Shown here one piece after another: positions 10,162 to 22,131 of a DNA stretch of 64,000 nucleotides. This stretch comes from Cunninghamia lanceolata (lineage: Eukaryota > Streptophyta > Pinopsida > Cupressales > Cupressaceae), in the NCBI GenBank assembly GCA_027924645.1, contig BSBN01000763.1, positions 7,130,001 through 7,194,000 on the forward strand. The letters are read 5' to 3'. The stretch's first letter is position 1. Each line of letters starts with the position of its first letter. A program made the translations under genes and the position numbers. The notes beneath the pieces are model-generated. The model was not told the DNA's origin and did not search any database. It saw only the letters and a program-made list of their open reading frames with translations.

Positions 10162-13100
10162 ATGGCTACTCCAATGGTTGTTAATATTTCTGAAAGGCCG
10201 AGACCAAAATTCAAGAAACACTCTTACAAGTCATTAGAAGTTGATCCCTTGGGTGCGTTTTCCAGTATTTCGCAAGGTGTCTTGCATATAGAAGATATTA
10301 GGGTTTATATCCATGCAAACATAGAAGAGTTTGGAGACTCAAAATTGTTTGACATCTATTGAAAATAGTTAATAGATGACAATTTTAAACTCATACCTGA
10401 ATTGAAGACCCTAAGGGACAAACACTTCGAACATTGCATACATTTTCTGTCTTTTGCAAAAGACGAATGGGTTAGGTATGTTCTAAGTAGGATGCATGAT
10501 AATTTTATATGGCTAATGAGGCCATTCAAGATAACCAAAGATGCCATCAAGGCTATGACCGGACTGCATTCATCTGGTGGGTTACGCACACTCAAAACTG
10601 TAAGGAACCAAATGATAACTGAAGCCACCGGATCAAAATTTGACAAAAGAGCAATGACTATAGATGACATCACGGATCTAGATGTCAAGTTTGCTTCAAT
10701 AATAATGGGCTACAAAATCTACCACTCAAGTAGGGAAAATTTTGTGTCTGGTACAACAATCTATGCTACATATCAAATGCTAAAGGAAGATGCAGATTAT
10801 GATCTGTGTGAGCTTCTACTGAGTCAATTGATGGAAAACTTGCAGAAGATCAAGAGAGATAAGAAAAAATCCTTCAAATATGGCAATCTAATATTGTGTC
10901 TATTTTTCTACTTTATGAATGAGCTACTTGAATCAAAGGGTTGGGTTTGGCAAAATGATAAACCCATTGCAATTCAAATTAGAGATTACATGTATGGACT
11001 TGGCAATGCTCAAGCCCAAAACTCAGCTCTCTTGGGTTACTTCAAGAATTTCCAAAGCATGATGCATGCCATAGAGAGAATACCAAAATCAATAGTTGAG
11101 AAATACAAAGACACAGTCTGCTTCATGGTTGACATTGATCAATGCCTAATGGAGGCAGTTGAGCTAAGAACTGTGTGGATAATGCCCATGGGATATGAGA
11201 TCGATGAAAATATTTTGGAGGCACATGTTCAACACTTGCTGAGCCAACCTAAAGACACTGAAGTAGAAAGGTTTGGCACCTTTAAAGAGCTAAGCATAAA
11301 AATACATGTTAAATTAAGGCAGCCTAAGATAAAGAGAAAAGTAAGAAAGGAAGTTGAAGAATTTGCCAAAAGATTTGGCATATCAAAGGAGGCAGTAGAT
11401 GCAAATAGAGAGAAAATAGAGAAGGCAGAAAAGGAAAGACAAGAAGGAAAGAAAGAAATCATTTCGGTGCAAGTCTCCTCCCGGGCTAGATCTTCCAAGA
11501 GTTCTACTCCAGTCACTCCTAAAAGCTCAAAGACTACCAAACCGGAAGTCAAGCCATCCGAGAAAGGAGAAAAGAGAATGAAGACCAAAGCCAAAAGGAC
11601 ATATATGAGCTAAAAGGATAATGAAGAGACATAATCAAATGAGGAAATCAGGAAATTCAAGAAGAAAAGAACATCCGAGAAGTCCTCTAATAGAAGAAAA
11701 GAGGAAGAGAATTTGTTGAAAAACCCACTCTATCAATTGAAGACATCATCAAAGCCATCACTGTAGATGGAAACCTGCAGCTGGTGACAAAATTTTATGA
11801 TGAATACAATGATGCAAATAAGAGAATTCTTGAAGAGGCAACTGTCAGGTCTTTGAACATCTACAACAAAGCCTTCATTGAAATAATTTCATTAATCCCT
11901 AAGAGCCTAGAAGAAGTACTAGAGCTGAGAAAAGAGAATGCCAAGGCAAAAGACTTGGAGATTCGGGAGCAGATAGTGATACAATTATGTCCTTCCATCA
12001 CTCCAAAGAAAATGAACATGGTTTTTAAGGACAGTAAAGATGAGTTTCAGAGCAAGGAAATAATGAATAAGCTTATGCTTGGGGAAATTGATCAAAAAGC
12101 AAATGAAACAAAATAAATTCTCTGGAATGCCTTGAAGAGATTTAATCTCGCTATTGTAGAGGAAACAGATGAAGAGCCTTCTACCATGGATGTTGAAGGA
12201 TCAAAAGTAATCGATGAAGAAATCTCTGACAAGGATGTCGAAGGATTAAAGAAAATAGATGAAGAGAAATCTAAGAACTTAGACTCCTCTGTTTTGGAAG
12301 AGGAAGTTCAAAAATAGTAAACTCTGGTAATGTCTCTCCTCCGGATCCCACAGTTGCCAAGACAAATCTTTTGGGCATTGAAGAAGAAGGGGTAGGAAGA
12401 AGAGAAGAGAAGGAGAATCAAGAGGAAGAGGATAAGGTAAAAGAAGAAGAACAAGCAGATAAGGTTGGTGATGACTTATCCAAACCAGTCAGTCCTGATA
12501 TCTCTAAAGGAAAGAAGTCTGAATCACCAAGAAGAGACACTGTAGAGACAGTACAGAATTTCCTGGACAAAGAAATGATGTAGCTAGATGAACCTGAGTT
12601 GATTCAAGGGCCACTGAATTTTGACTCTCTCTCTGGTTCAGATAATGAAAGTAACATCTTTTGCTCAGACTAAAGCAAAAGAGAAACTTCTAAAATCACA
12701 CGTGGAGGACAGTGAACTGTTGAACATTGCATCCGGTGCACTACAGAAGATCATGCATACATATCAAAAGGATACATCTGCCTCTTCATCTAGTAACTTG
12801 AAAAACTTGGTTAATTTTTGTCAATTCTCACTTTGAATCTCTTGAAAAATTGGCAGAAACTAAGGTCCAGAAAGAGTTCTCTGGAAAAAGGTTCAGTGAG
12901 GTACAAGGACTAATTAACAATGACAGAATAACCTTAGACATTGGAATAAAGAGCATTGAAAACTCTCTTAAGGATTGAGGAGATATATATAAATTTTGTT
13001 TATCTTGGCCTGAAGTTTCAAAGGACATCGAAAAGAAGATGAAAGAACAAGAAGAAAAGTTGTTGAGCCTGTCTCAGAATTTTGATCCTCTTACCATCTC

Positions 13101-13416
13101 TCTGGTAAATCAAGAATGTCAAGCAGTTGTTATCATAAATGAGATAAAGAACCTAGCTAAGGAGAAGAGGCATCTGATGGACAGAATGGGTGAACTCAGG
13201 GGAATAATCCTTCCTCAGTTAGAAGTATTGCATGATGCTTTAACAGATGCTCAAAGTACAGCCCGGACCAGTAATCTGATAGATTTGAAGAGGGCAAAAG
13301 CATATGCATTTTTGTTAAGTGGACACATATCCATTTTAGATAGAATGAAGAGGAGTTGGGCCATAGAAATTGTACAGTTGAAGACAACCTTTGCAGGTAT
13401 ATTTAAGTATATGTAA
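10162..13416 (+). pseudogene. Element A second ORF, unknown, broken
   Basis: It starts ATGGCTACTCC, as in element B, and can be followed to a shared C-terminal end (FKYM, stop at 13416). The longest surviving piece is 10402-11613 (403 codons). Lesions include stops at about 10360-10371, a stop at 11611, a frameshift before 11784, stops near 12114, 12315 and 12581, and further frameshifts to 13039. Visible regions are a conserved N-terminal globular part with RPKFKKHSYKSLEVDPLG, a Lys/Ser-rich basic part, an acidic Glu/Lys part and a helical C-terminus. I recognise no enzyme. Its place between a missing pol and the polypurine tracts resembles the extra 3' ORF of SIRE elements, but I see no clear membrane segments. 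Confidence 0.75.
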
Positions 13417-13511
13417 GTATAATATATGATTTGTATATACATATGCGGCCATGTATATAATAATTTTTGCACAATTTTGGTATGTGGATTCCACCATTTG
13501 CCATTGATGTC

Positions 13512-13664
13512 AAAGGGGGAGTGAAAAATAGTGAAAAATGAGGAATTCAGCAAAAGGGGAGCTCCGGTAAAGCAGTGCAAAGAAATAGAGCACAAGCAAA
13601 GGGGGAGTTACTGCGACACTTAGCAATTTTTCACTAAGTGTTGCCATCAATGCCAAAGGGGGAG
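13512..13664 (+). promoter_or_regulatory. Element A: four polypurine tracts
   Basis: AAAGGGGGAG occurs at 13512-13521, AAAAGGGGAG at 13552-13561, AAAGGGGGAG at 13598-13607 and again at 13655-13664, the last abutting the 3' LTR start at 13667. The final copy should prime plus-strand DNA synthesis. Extra upstream copies are a described hallmark of SIRE-type Copia elements. Confidence 0.85.
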
Positions 13665-13666
13665 AT

Positions 13667-14788
13667 TGTTAGAAAGAGACACTGTGTGGCTTCATAAGTG
13701 TTGTCATTGATGGCAACAAAGTCTATTCTACACATCCACAATACATAATATGCCTATATCGAAAGTCAGAGTGAAGATTGTTTTGGTCCGGTGGACAAGA
13801 ACAGAGTATGCAACATGGTCCGACAATCAGGTCTGAATCTCTCAGATGGTGTAACTCAGTAAGTTGCAGACTTGGACAAGTCAAGAAGGGTATCATGACT
13901 ATTGTACTCCAGAGATTTAGCCTCTAGCGATAAATCATGAAAAAGATATGAGATTTTGAGTGATGGGTTCCAATCAGACAGAGCAGATAGAGGATGAACT
14001 GATCGACAGAGTACCAGACTTCAATCCGGATGTATGAAAGGTGTTGATCAAGCAATTTGTGGCATTATACATTATTGGCCGACATGATTAATGACTTCTA
14101 TGTCTAAGTTTTTGATGCACATCATCAACCAAGCAAGGATTCAGTTGATAGAACAGAAACTTGCAAATATCTCAAGTGTTCTTGTTGCCGACTATGAAGT
14201 TGTTGAAAATCCTTGATGCAGATATATATATACTCGATGGATTCAAGATTGTAAGTAGTAGATGTGTATGGAAGTGTGAAATAATATAAAGAAAGAAGTG
14301 TGAAAACAAAGATCTAAATTCAGACTATGACTGAAGAGTGATATTGAGCAGAGGAAAAATGAAATGTGCCAGATCAGTATCTAGTGCTTAACCGGAACTA
14401 AATTCTTGCATGTATGGATGTTGTTCATCAGTTCAAACACCTTGATATCATTTGTAAGAATTTGTAGATAGTGCATCTTTTGTAGGCAGTGGGTCTCTTG
14501 TGAGTAGTGTGCTCAGGCAGTGAGCCCTAATTGGCAAGTGCCATTTTGTACTCTTCTATTCTTTTAACAGAGAATACAATCTTGGGTTAGTCACCCCATG
14601 GTTTTTCCTTTAACAGGGTTTCCACGTAAAAATCCTTGTGTTGTATGTGTTAATTTCACTTCTATTCTTATGGTTGCTTATGCTTTTATGTTTTGATATA
14701 TCATTGAATATTGAGATAAGAAAAGAAAGTAAAATTTAAGGATAACTAATTCACCCCCCCCTCTCAGTTATCTGCCTTGTTTCCAACA
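13667..14788 (+). repeat. Element A 3' LTR
   Basis: It starts TGTTAGAAAGAGACACTGTG and ends ...TTTCCAACA, about 1122 bp. It contains the phrase gcaagtgccattttgtact and other blocks shared with the LTRs of element B. TSD TAATG follows at 14789. Unlike the 5' LTR, its 3' end is complete. Confidence 0.9.
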
Positions 14789-14793
14789 TAATG

Positions 14794-15379
14794 CTGCCCT
14801 TGAAAAGAAGATTTTGTTACTCATGTATTAACATCTCAAAAAAGGATGCAAATGAAGGCATAGTGAAAGAAGTTTCCATAGTTAACCTATGAGTGTGAAA
14901 GCTAGAAACAAAAGTTGCATATTGAGGATCAAGTTTATTCAACACATTGTAGATCAACTGGATGTCTTTTTTCTCAATACCACATTCTTACATTGTGCTC
15001 TTAGATCATTAACCTTAGTTATGTAATCATGGATGTTGCTAAAGTTCTTAGGATCAAGGCTCATCAATTCATTATCAATTTGATACCCTTTAACTTTATC
15101 TATTTTACCATACAATGTTTTAAACTTATCCTAAGAATCATGTTAATTTGTACATGCCTCAATCTAAAACAAGAGATCTAGGGAAATGAAACTACAAAGA
15201 CATCCAAGAGCTTTAGTATGCTTAATCATCCATTTTAGCCTTTCCTTATCATTTGTGGGTTTAGGTATCTTGTTTTCAACATATAGAGAATGTCCAAGAT
15301 CCATTAGAGCATTCCATACATGTTGACTCCAAGTTGCATAGTTGTAAGGTGATAACAATGGAACCCTTGATTTATCCAT
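14794..15379 (-). pseudogene. Copia D gag N-terminal part (UBN2-type)
   Basis: The minus-strand frame starting at the Met at 15379 (MDKSRVPLLSPYNYATWS) has the gag_pre/UBN2 pattern: NYATWSQHVWNALMDLG, later FKTLYGKIDKVKGYQ and the block NFSNIHDYITKVNDLR. It is interrupted by stops, the first at about 15164. The frame carries on across the site of element A (IKPSQTH continues at 7285), so A inserted into this gene. Confidence 0.8.
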
Positions 15380-15430
15380 TATGTAGAGAAAACGACAAGC
15401 ACAAGTAGCTATATCAAAGCACAAAACCAA

Positions 15431-17125
15431 TCAACACTGTAATTGAAGCCCCCTAAACCAAAACAACCACCAATTTCAACTCTTTTTCCAATCAATGAGT
15501 GATATGTACCCAAAGTGCTTCAAACTAAAAATCTAATGTCTAAAATAAAATATGGAAAAATGGCATGGATAGAACTGTAGGGTACATAAATACCTTTCCA
15601 ACTCTGGTAAAAAGTTGAAATTTTGATAAAGTGGGTGAAATTTGTGAGCTCGAGAGTGAAAAAAGTAAGATCTAGCTTCAAACAATTGTATCAGGCACTT
15701 GCAATAAAATCTCAAAAAATAACCTGTACCACTGCAAAGTGCTCGAAACCAAATTTTCGATGATATCTCATTTGCTGATTTTTGATACCGTGGCGAAAAG
15801 TTATGGCTCCCAGAAAAAAAATGCCCCTTTTAGGGCTAGAAAGGGGCCCTGTCACTGATGTCAGAACTGATGGAATATTCTCTGTCAAGATGGAATATTT
15901 TGAGAAGAAAGAAAAACCACCCTTGGTTTTCTAGAAAACCACCTATGATCTACTAGAAAATCGCATGGTAGAGGAAAGCACTAGTTGATTGGTCAAAACT
16001 GCACTTGTAAGGTGTGAAAATCGCCTTTAGGAGTAGAAAATCATCCATTCTCAGGGAAAACCACTGACAATAAGTTGGAAACTACTAGTTTTGGCTTGAA
16101 ACTACTACTTTCTGTATTATCACCGTGGTTTGTAAATAATGGTTTTTTTGAAGGGAATATTCCCTTAGAATTCCCTTTGACCACCGTTGGTTTGTATTAA
16201 CCGCCTATTTTTTAATTTTATAAACTGTAGATTTTAATTTTAAAACTGTGAAATATTTTTTCAGAGGGCCGAAGCTCATTTCAGGGATCTACAGGGAGTA
16301 TTAACCCCGCCACGTGGCCCTTGGCAGTGGGGATCCCGTGCGAGATTAACCCCTGCGGGGTTAGCCCCTGCCACGCAGGGGCTCGAGCCCTTTGGCCTCC
16401 CCGCTAGCAGCGAGTATGGGGATGACAGGCCCTGCACAGGGTACTATCGGTACCTTGATCCCTATATATATATATTTAAAAATGTCCTCAGATATTTTAT
16501 AAAACCCGTAGAAATAAAAAAAATTTAATCACTAATAAATAAAAAAAATACCCGTACGCTTGAAGATCTGTTGACACGTGCCTACGTAGGTAGGAGAATA
16601 TACAACTGCAATAATGACACCTACAAAATATTCCAAAATATTTCGTACGGGCGAATTGCAAAACAAATTTGCCAAGTCATTCCAACTTTGTCTGATTTGG
16701 GCAATTTGATAGTCGATATATAGGTTTTTGGGTGTCCTGAGCACGATGGCAGGGTATGATTTTGACCAAACTACAACAAACTTGCAGCTACCTCCCAGAT
16801 CAAGTAACCACTCCTTAGATTGAAAACCTCATAGATTTAGCCTCCGATGTCTGATCTAGATGAAACAATGGTGATCTCAACTATCTCAGACCTCCTAAAC
16901 TCAATGGTGTTCTCAGATTTGCAGTAACACACTCCAAAATTAACCTACAATATAAGGCTACAAAAAGGAAACCCTCACAAATCTGGTATTTTCATCAAGT
17001 CTTTCTGATTCTCTAGGTTATCATTCGATGTAAGTGAAGAGCATACTCAACTATCAAGATCCACCATGAATTTACATTCAAATCTCTCAAAAATATGGCT
17101 AACAAGAAGAGATTCCACTTAGAGA
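15431..17125 (-). other. Copia D leader region
   Basis: This 1.7-kb segment lies between the minus-strand PBS and gag. No coding sequence is convincing. It contains a GC-rich patch at 16262-16450 that is unlike its AT-rich surroundings and may be a separate insertion. Confidence 0.5.
16262..16450. repeat. GC-rich patch with palindromes
   Basis: About 190 bases of high GC in AT-rich DNA. TAACCCCTGCGGGGTTA is a perfect inverted repeat at about 16343-16359, followed by CCCCTGCCACGCAGGGG. I see no ORF. Function unknown; it could be a small inserted repeat. Confidence 0.55.
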
Positions 17126-17137
17126 GCTATGATACCA
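17126..17137 (-). promoter_or_regulatory. Copia D primer-binding site
   Basis: The minus-strand sequence TGGTATCATAGC directly follows an LTR end ...AACTCTTACA. It matches the initiator tRNA-Met type PBS (TGGTATCAGAGC) with one mismatch. Confidence 0.8.
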
Positions 17138-17521
17138 TGTAAGAGTTGGCTAGATAGGAGCCACCCAAGATCTAGGACTTCATGAAAGAACAAGAGAGAC
17201 AATGAGAGAATAATTCTATTCTATCAATTAATGCAAAATTGTTCATCATATGTTGTTAAAATGTACATGAAGAGCCTTGCTTATAAAGACAAGGATGAAA
17301 GCCAAGATGTTGTAGTCATGTGACAAGTGTCTTAATCTTATGACATGTGACAACTATAGCACATGTGTAGGATAAGACAACTATAAGGCAACTATCAACA
17401 ACTAGCAACAACTAGACACCACTAGAAACATCTAGTAGACTCATTAAGTCAACTTAACATGTGAATTATGTGAGAGAATATTATTTAACTAATAATTAGT
17501 TAAATAAAATGAATTAATATC
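17138..17521 (-). repeat. Copia D LTR, inner part
   Basis: It begins on the plus strand at TGTAAGAGTTGG, abutting the PBS, and runs to the element C insertion at 17521. It resumes at 30885 and probably ends near 30934. The other LTR of this Copia element is not in the window. ATATC at 17517-17521 is the left TSD copy of element C. Confidence 0.65.
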
Positions 17522-17989
17522 TATTGTACCCAACCAAAATTTTTGCTTCATTAAGGCATTTTGAAATAAGTCTAGAAAATTTTTCGTCAAAAAGTAAAAA
17601 AAAAAAATTCTAAAAATAGATGTCAGATTAGGTTTTTTGGGTTTCTTGAGATATGGATAATGGAAAAACTTTCTAAAAATAGAAAGTTTCTAAAAATAGA
17701 ATCTCCAACTCAGGTGTCGTGCTCGATTCTCATTGGTCGATTTTGCTTCACGATCGGCGCGGTTCAGATGAAATCTTCAAATGACCAAGTTTTCTCTATT
17801 GGGTCATTTTTTCTTTTTCAGAAGGCAAAGCATGAGCTTGAAAGTCATCAACAGAGGAAAGTTCACCTGCCAGAGCTCGTCGACAAGTTTTCAATGCTGT
17901 TCCAACAACGCAGAACCGATAAACAGTTGTCGACTCGACGATTCATGCAAAACGATGCAAGATGGATCCAAGGTAAATTGAAAAGTTGG

Positions 17990-18715
17990 AAAATCATAAA
18001 TTTGACTAAGTTTGGTGAAACCAGGCACCCCAGGTGGCTTGGGGTACCCAACTTCCCTTGTGTTAGTTTTTTTTCATGTTTTTCAAGAAATGTCAAAAAT
18101 GCTTCACTTAGCTCTTTCCCGGTTGGTCAAACTTGGTCAAACTTAGTCAAAGCCAGGATTTCATCATAGATATGTTTAGACTACTTAGATCACCCTCCGT
18201 CCCGCCTCGACAGTCATCAGAACGACCGAAATCAAAGATCGAACAGGACCGGTGGGCACATAAATAGAGAAAAGGTACAAAATTGAAAATTTTTAGAAAA
18301 TTTTCTAAGTGTTGGCAAACCAGGTGCCCCAGGTGGCTTGGGGCGCCCAAACTCTCCAGAGTTAGTTTATTTTTGAAGATTTTCTCAAAAAATGTGAATC
18401 TCCTTTCGTCAGCCCGTTCCGGTTCAGATCAGATTAGTTTGGCACATTTTTTGAGGCAAACGAAAGGTACAATCAATTCAATTTTCATCAAGCCTACCTA
18501 TTTGCTAGATCATAAGACTCGTTTTCATCCCAGTTGACAGAAATTGAAAGCCAAACAGGGGTCCTGTGCCATTGGAACACGCACGCAAACCAAGAAATTG
18601 AAGAAGTTGAAAAAATAAAAAAAATGGCTAAGTGTTGGGAAACCAGGCGCACTAGCTGACTTGGGGCACCCAACTTGAGTAGTGTTAGAATATTCTCATG
18701 TTCACAGTGCTTTCC
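17990..18715 (+). repeat. Element C U3: three diverged direct repeats
   Basis: A GC-rich core, AAACCAGGYGCCCCAGGTGG followed by CTTGGGG and CCCAACT, occurs at about 18018, 18317 and 18640, roughly 300 and 320 bases apart. Each is followed by a GTGTTAG-like phrase and a T-rich stretch. The 3' LTR has the same three at about 26784, 27096 and 27416. Short frames across this block are not conserved between LTRs. It may be a promoter or enhancer array, but that is inference. Confidence 0.7.
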
Positions 18716-19624
18716 GACATGTTTTGTTACCAATCTTCACCCGTTGGCAGTTTTCAGGAGGTCAAACTTGGTCAAACGATGTCAGATCGTCAGTCGAAGG
18801 CAGGGGATGGAATCTTAGTTGATCAATCTCCAAAATGTCAGGATCAGTCAACTTTTTTAGTCAATGGCGACATTTTTCTTCCTTGTTGAAGTCAGAGACA
18901 GGCCATATTTAAGTCAAAATGAGTATTGAAGTGTCAAAAATGAAGTAAAATTTGCTAGCACTTCTTTCAACTCGCGTGTTCGATGACATCATCAAAAGAA
19001 GATATTTTTCGTCATCTTGCACATAAAGCCATAGGCAGCTACAAAATAGGGATTCTTCCTATTCGAAGACATTCGCTTGGATTTATGCTTTAAAAGTTGC
19101 TTTCTTCATGGATGAGGGTGAAGTTTTATTCTCACACAAATAAAGCTGCTTTTTCGCCCTAAAGATTTATAAAGACAAGCAATTGACTTCTTTATTTCAT
19201 TATCTTTTGCAGGTTGCATCCAGATGAAGATTTTTATTTTTCTTTCAACGAAGATTCGAAGACCCAAACCAAGTGCTTTTTCAGGGTCCTTGTTTCAAGG
19301 GGATCGTTTTTTAGAAATTTGACCAGAGCTTTTTTAGTTTTCGTCGAGATGGGTCCATCCAGATTATTATCCTCTTGAAGATTGGAGTTTTGCTTTTTTT
19401 TTTTAGGAAACTATTTTTTTTCCTGCTTTTTCAAGAAAATCTCCGCTTTTTCAAAATTCGACAATCTGGGTTGCTTCGAAACAAAATTGTCTACAAAACC
19501 CATGTGCCAACTTTTTTAGCTCACACTCTGCTTTTTTCTAAAAATTAGCAAATAATTTTCAGCCATTTGTCCAAGATTTTTTCTGACATAGGCGTGTTCA
19601 TAGTTGATTTTCAAATCTTCCAAT

Positions 19625-20910
19625 ATGCAGTACTCTCCAACTCAAATCAGGCACAAAACGACATTAGTTCACGATTACCTGAGAACTTGTGAAACTGACT
19701 TGCATAAAGTTCTTCCAGTAATCAATTTACACTCTTTGGAGAATGCAGGGAATAATGCTATCAGTAATCTTGGATACTCTGGTTTGCTTGCAGCAACATC
19801 CTTTCCTATCATAGTGCAAAGTATCGAGTTGTGATTGCTTGCATGACGCATTACAACTTGGTCACAAGAGAAATCCAGTCAAGAGATGGACGTGTGCTCT
19901 GCAGCCTTAGGCCAAATGACATAGAGAAGTGTTTTACAATACCTATTTGGAGAGAACACTTAACTGTTTCACTTGAAGAATGCAAGAGGGTTTGGAACAA
20001 TGATAAAGAAAAATACAGAAAAAAGATTGGTCAGAGATGGTTAAAAGAGAAGAAGAATGTCATGCCAAAGAATGTTGGACGTGGAGAATTCAAGGAGGAA
20101 CATGCAATAATGATTACTCTGCTAAGTCGGATCATGGGTCAAGCATATGCAAACAAGTTCCAGCCTTGGATGTTTTACATCATGTCCCAGATTGTTGATG
20201 GAACCAAATTCTATGATTGGTTGGCACTCATCAATGATAGTCTCCACCAACAAATAATTAATTTTCAAAGGGCTCATGAATTCCACATGATATCATACCT
20301 TGTGTATTTGATGGCTTTTCAGGGTCAATTTAGAGGTTTGAATGTTGTTGGAACTCTGGGTACTCAGCATGTGTATCATCATTTCCCACAGTTAGATATC
20401 TCTCAAGCAGAACGACATTACAGGAGAGTGAATGATGCATTCTTGATGCATGTAGTGCGAGATATGGACAACGAGTTTCATATATGGTTTTCAGCAGAGG
20501 CTAGAATAGCAATGGCAGAATGGGTTAATTGGTTTATTCAATTTCCCACTTTTCCCTACATCAGAGTATATGGCTTCTTAGGAGAGCCAGCCATGTTGCC
20601 GCAGTATCCTACAGATGAAATAGCATTTATGGAAATTTTGAGGCAAGCCTATGAAGTTCACACATTTTTTCATAGCAGACGCAAGATAGCTTTCAATTTT
20701 CCACTTGGGATGAGTATTTACAGATGTAGATCTGGAGCAGATGCTAAGGCAATTGGTAATGAATCGTCTAGATATGGTCTTAAGTTTGTCGATAGGAGAT
20801 CTTCATATGATCCGCATGGTGTTTATGCATCACATCTTGGACAGAATTGTACGCACAAGTTTGCAGTTGAAGACTTCTGGGCTAATTGTGTTGATGAGTT
20901 TGAAGTGTGA
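19625..20910 (+). pseudogene. Element C U3 ORF, 5' LTR copy (one-base frameshift)
   Basis: The frame starts at ATG 19625 (MQYSPTQ). A one-base deletion at about 19830 (gagttgtg, against gagtttgtg in the 3' LTR) breaks it, and a 359-codon frame then runs to 20910. The conserved protein would be about 428 residues, with HYNLVTREIQSRDGRVL near residue 75, a basic middle part and HYRRVND. The block resembles the style of plant transposon-associated domains (..R.I....G..L.L....I...F.IP), but I cannot assign a family. I see no catalytic, zinc or membrane signature. The ORF lies upstream of the LTR TATA box, so in element RNA it would be present only near the 3' end. Confidence 0.75.
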
Positions 20911-21381
20911 GAATGTAGTTACAGCAGATTCACTCTTCAGCAGATGTCTGATATCCTATCAGAAGATATAGATGGTTGCCAGTGGTGAAGAAATGTTAGA
21001 GAATCAGAATATAGTTCTAGAGAGTATCAGTGTTCTTGGCAGAGATGTAGTCACTCGCTTTTTAGAAGATATTGTTTCCCAGAATATCAACGGATGACAT
21101 CACCAAAAAGCTAGAATGTTGATGAGGATGCATTTCAAAATAAAGCAGCTTTAAAACATATGCTTTTTATTTTAAAGCATGTGCTTTCATCCTAAGCTCA
21201 TCCATTCTATATTTAGAAAAGAAATCACCTTGTGATAGTTGGAATCTTTTTTGCTTTAAAGCAGATTGCTTTAAAGCATTTGTTTATTGTATCTTTGTCT
21301 TAGAATAGTAATAAAGCTTGTGAGTTGGCAAGTTAGGGTTAATCAAGGAGATTTTAGGGTTCCCTACTCCTTTGATTTTAG

Positions 21382-21390
21382 TATAAATAA
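21382..21390 (+). promoter_or_regulatory. Element C 5' LTR TATA box
   Basis: TATAAATAA in a purine-rich context, about 680 bases before the LTR end and 470 bases after the U3 ORF; conserved at 30203-30211. Transcription would start about 30 bases downstream, placing the ORF in U3. Confidence 0.65.
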
Positions 21391-22069
21391 GGGAATCCTT
21401 GCCCATTGTAATAGAGCTACTTTTGTGATAGCAAATTTGCTGTGCCTATTCTAGCCTGTAGATCTTGTTATTCTAAGTGTTGTTCACTTTGTGTTTATTG
21501 TTCTCCAGTGTTTGATCACTTGCTGTATGCCTGCCTTTTGCTGCAGCATTGTTGTCTTGGAGTTATGCAAACTTTATGATATCGAATAGAAGTCTCATGC
21601 CTTTTTTGCTCTGATATTCTATCTCGATTCATCAAGTTATCATCGTCAGATGTGTAGCTTTTTGCAGCTTTCATTTCAGATTTAATCATTAAAGTACTTT
21701 TAGTCTTGTGGTGTAAACCTAGAGGAAAATTGCTTAAGTTTTTGTGTTAACAATCATTCTTTGTTTACTTTCAATTTCCTTTGCTCTGAATTTACTCAAG
21801 AGATTGAAAGCGTCGTTAGTCTTTGCTTAGTTGTAGTAGAAGTTTTAAAAAAGGAAAAAACCTCTTCTGTAGCGTTTAGAGTTTTATAACCTTGTGCTCG
21901 TAGTTGAGAATCAAAAAGAAGATAGGCAAAGTTTCATTTAATTATCTTTTCAGCAAACATTAGTAAGAAAGGGAACTCCCCCTTGCAATGGGAGAGTAGT
22001 TTATCTGTGCATAGTTGTCCGTTTCCAAATCGCATTCCAGAGGTGCGAATTGAAACGTCAACAATTTTC

Positions 22070-22087
22070 TAGCGCCCACCGTGGGGC
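22070..22087 (+). promoter_or_regulatory. Element C primer-binding site
   Basis: TAGCGCCCACCGTGGGGC lies six bases after the LTR end. It resembles the TGGCGCCCACCGTGGGGC sites found after LTRs of some plant Ty3/Gypsy elements, with one mismatch in the TGG. I do not name the tRNA. Confidence 0.6.
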
Positions 22088-22131
22088 ACGAGGTATAAAA
22101 CTTCAAGCAAGCTTAGGCTTATGTCACGGGA

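Larger units (their letters stand above)
7291..14788 (+). mobile_element. LTR retrotransposon A (SIRE-like Copia, no pol)
   Basis: The element is 7498 bp, bounded by TGTTG...CAACA LTR ends and the TSD TAATG, and sits in the gag of Copia D. It contains a gag-like ORF (8338-9519), a second long ORF (10162-13416, broken) and four polypurine tracts before the 3' LTR. Repeated AAAGGGGGAG tracts and this LTR style are known from SIRE/Maximus Copia elements. No protease, integrase or reverse transcriptase motif is visible in the 5.4 kb interior. Element B has the same layout, so pol loss predates both copies and A should be non-autonomous. Confidence 0.9.
17522..22063 (+). repeat. Element C 5' LTR (4542 bp)
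   Basis: It is a direct repeat of 26280-30884, running from TATTGTACCCAACC to GAAACGTCAACA. In order it contains a block of three diverged direct repeats (about 17990-18715), an ORF (19625-20910), a TATA box at 21382 and the LTR end. Judged from the TATA position, U3 is about 3.9 kb and R-U5 about 0.65 kb. Confidence 0.95.

Noticed and set aside
17660..18169. 169-codon plus-strand frame in the U3 of element C
   Set aside because: It crosses the repeat block and is not kept as one frame in the 3' LTR copy; composition and repeats explain it.
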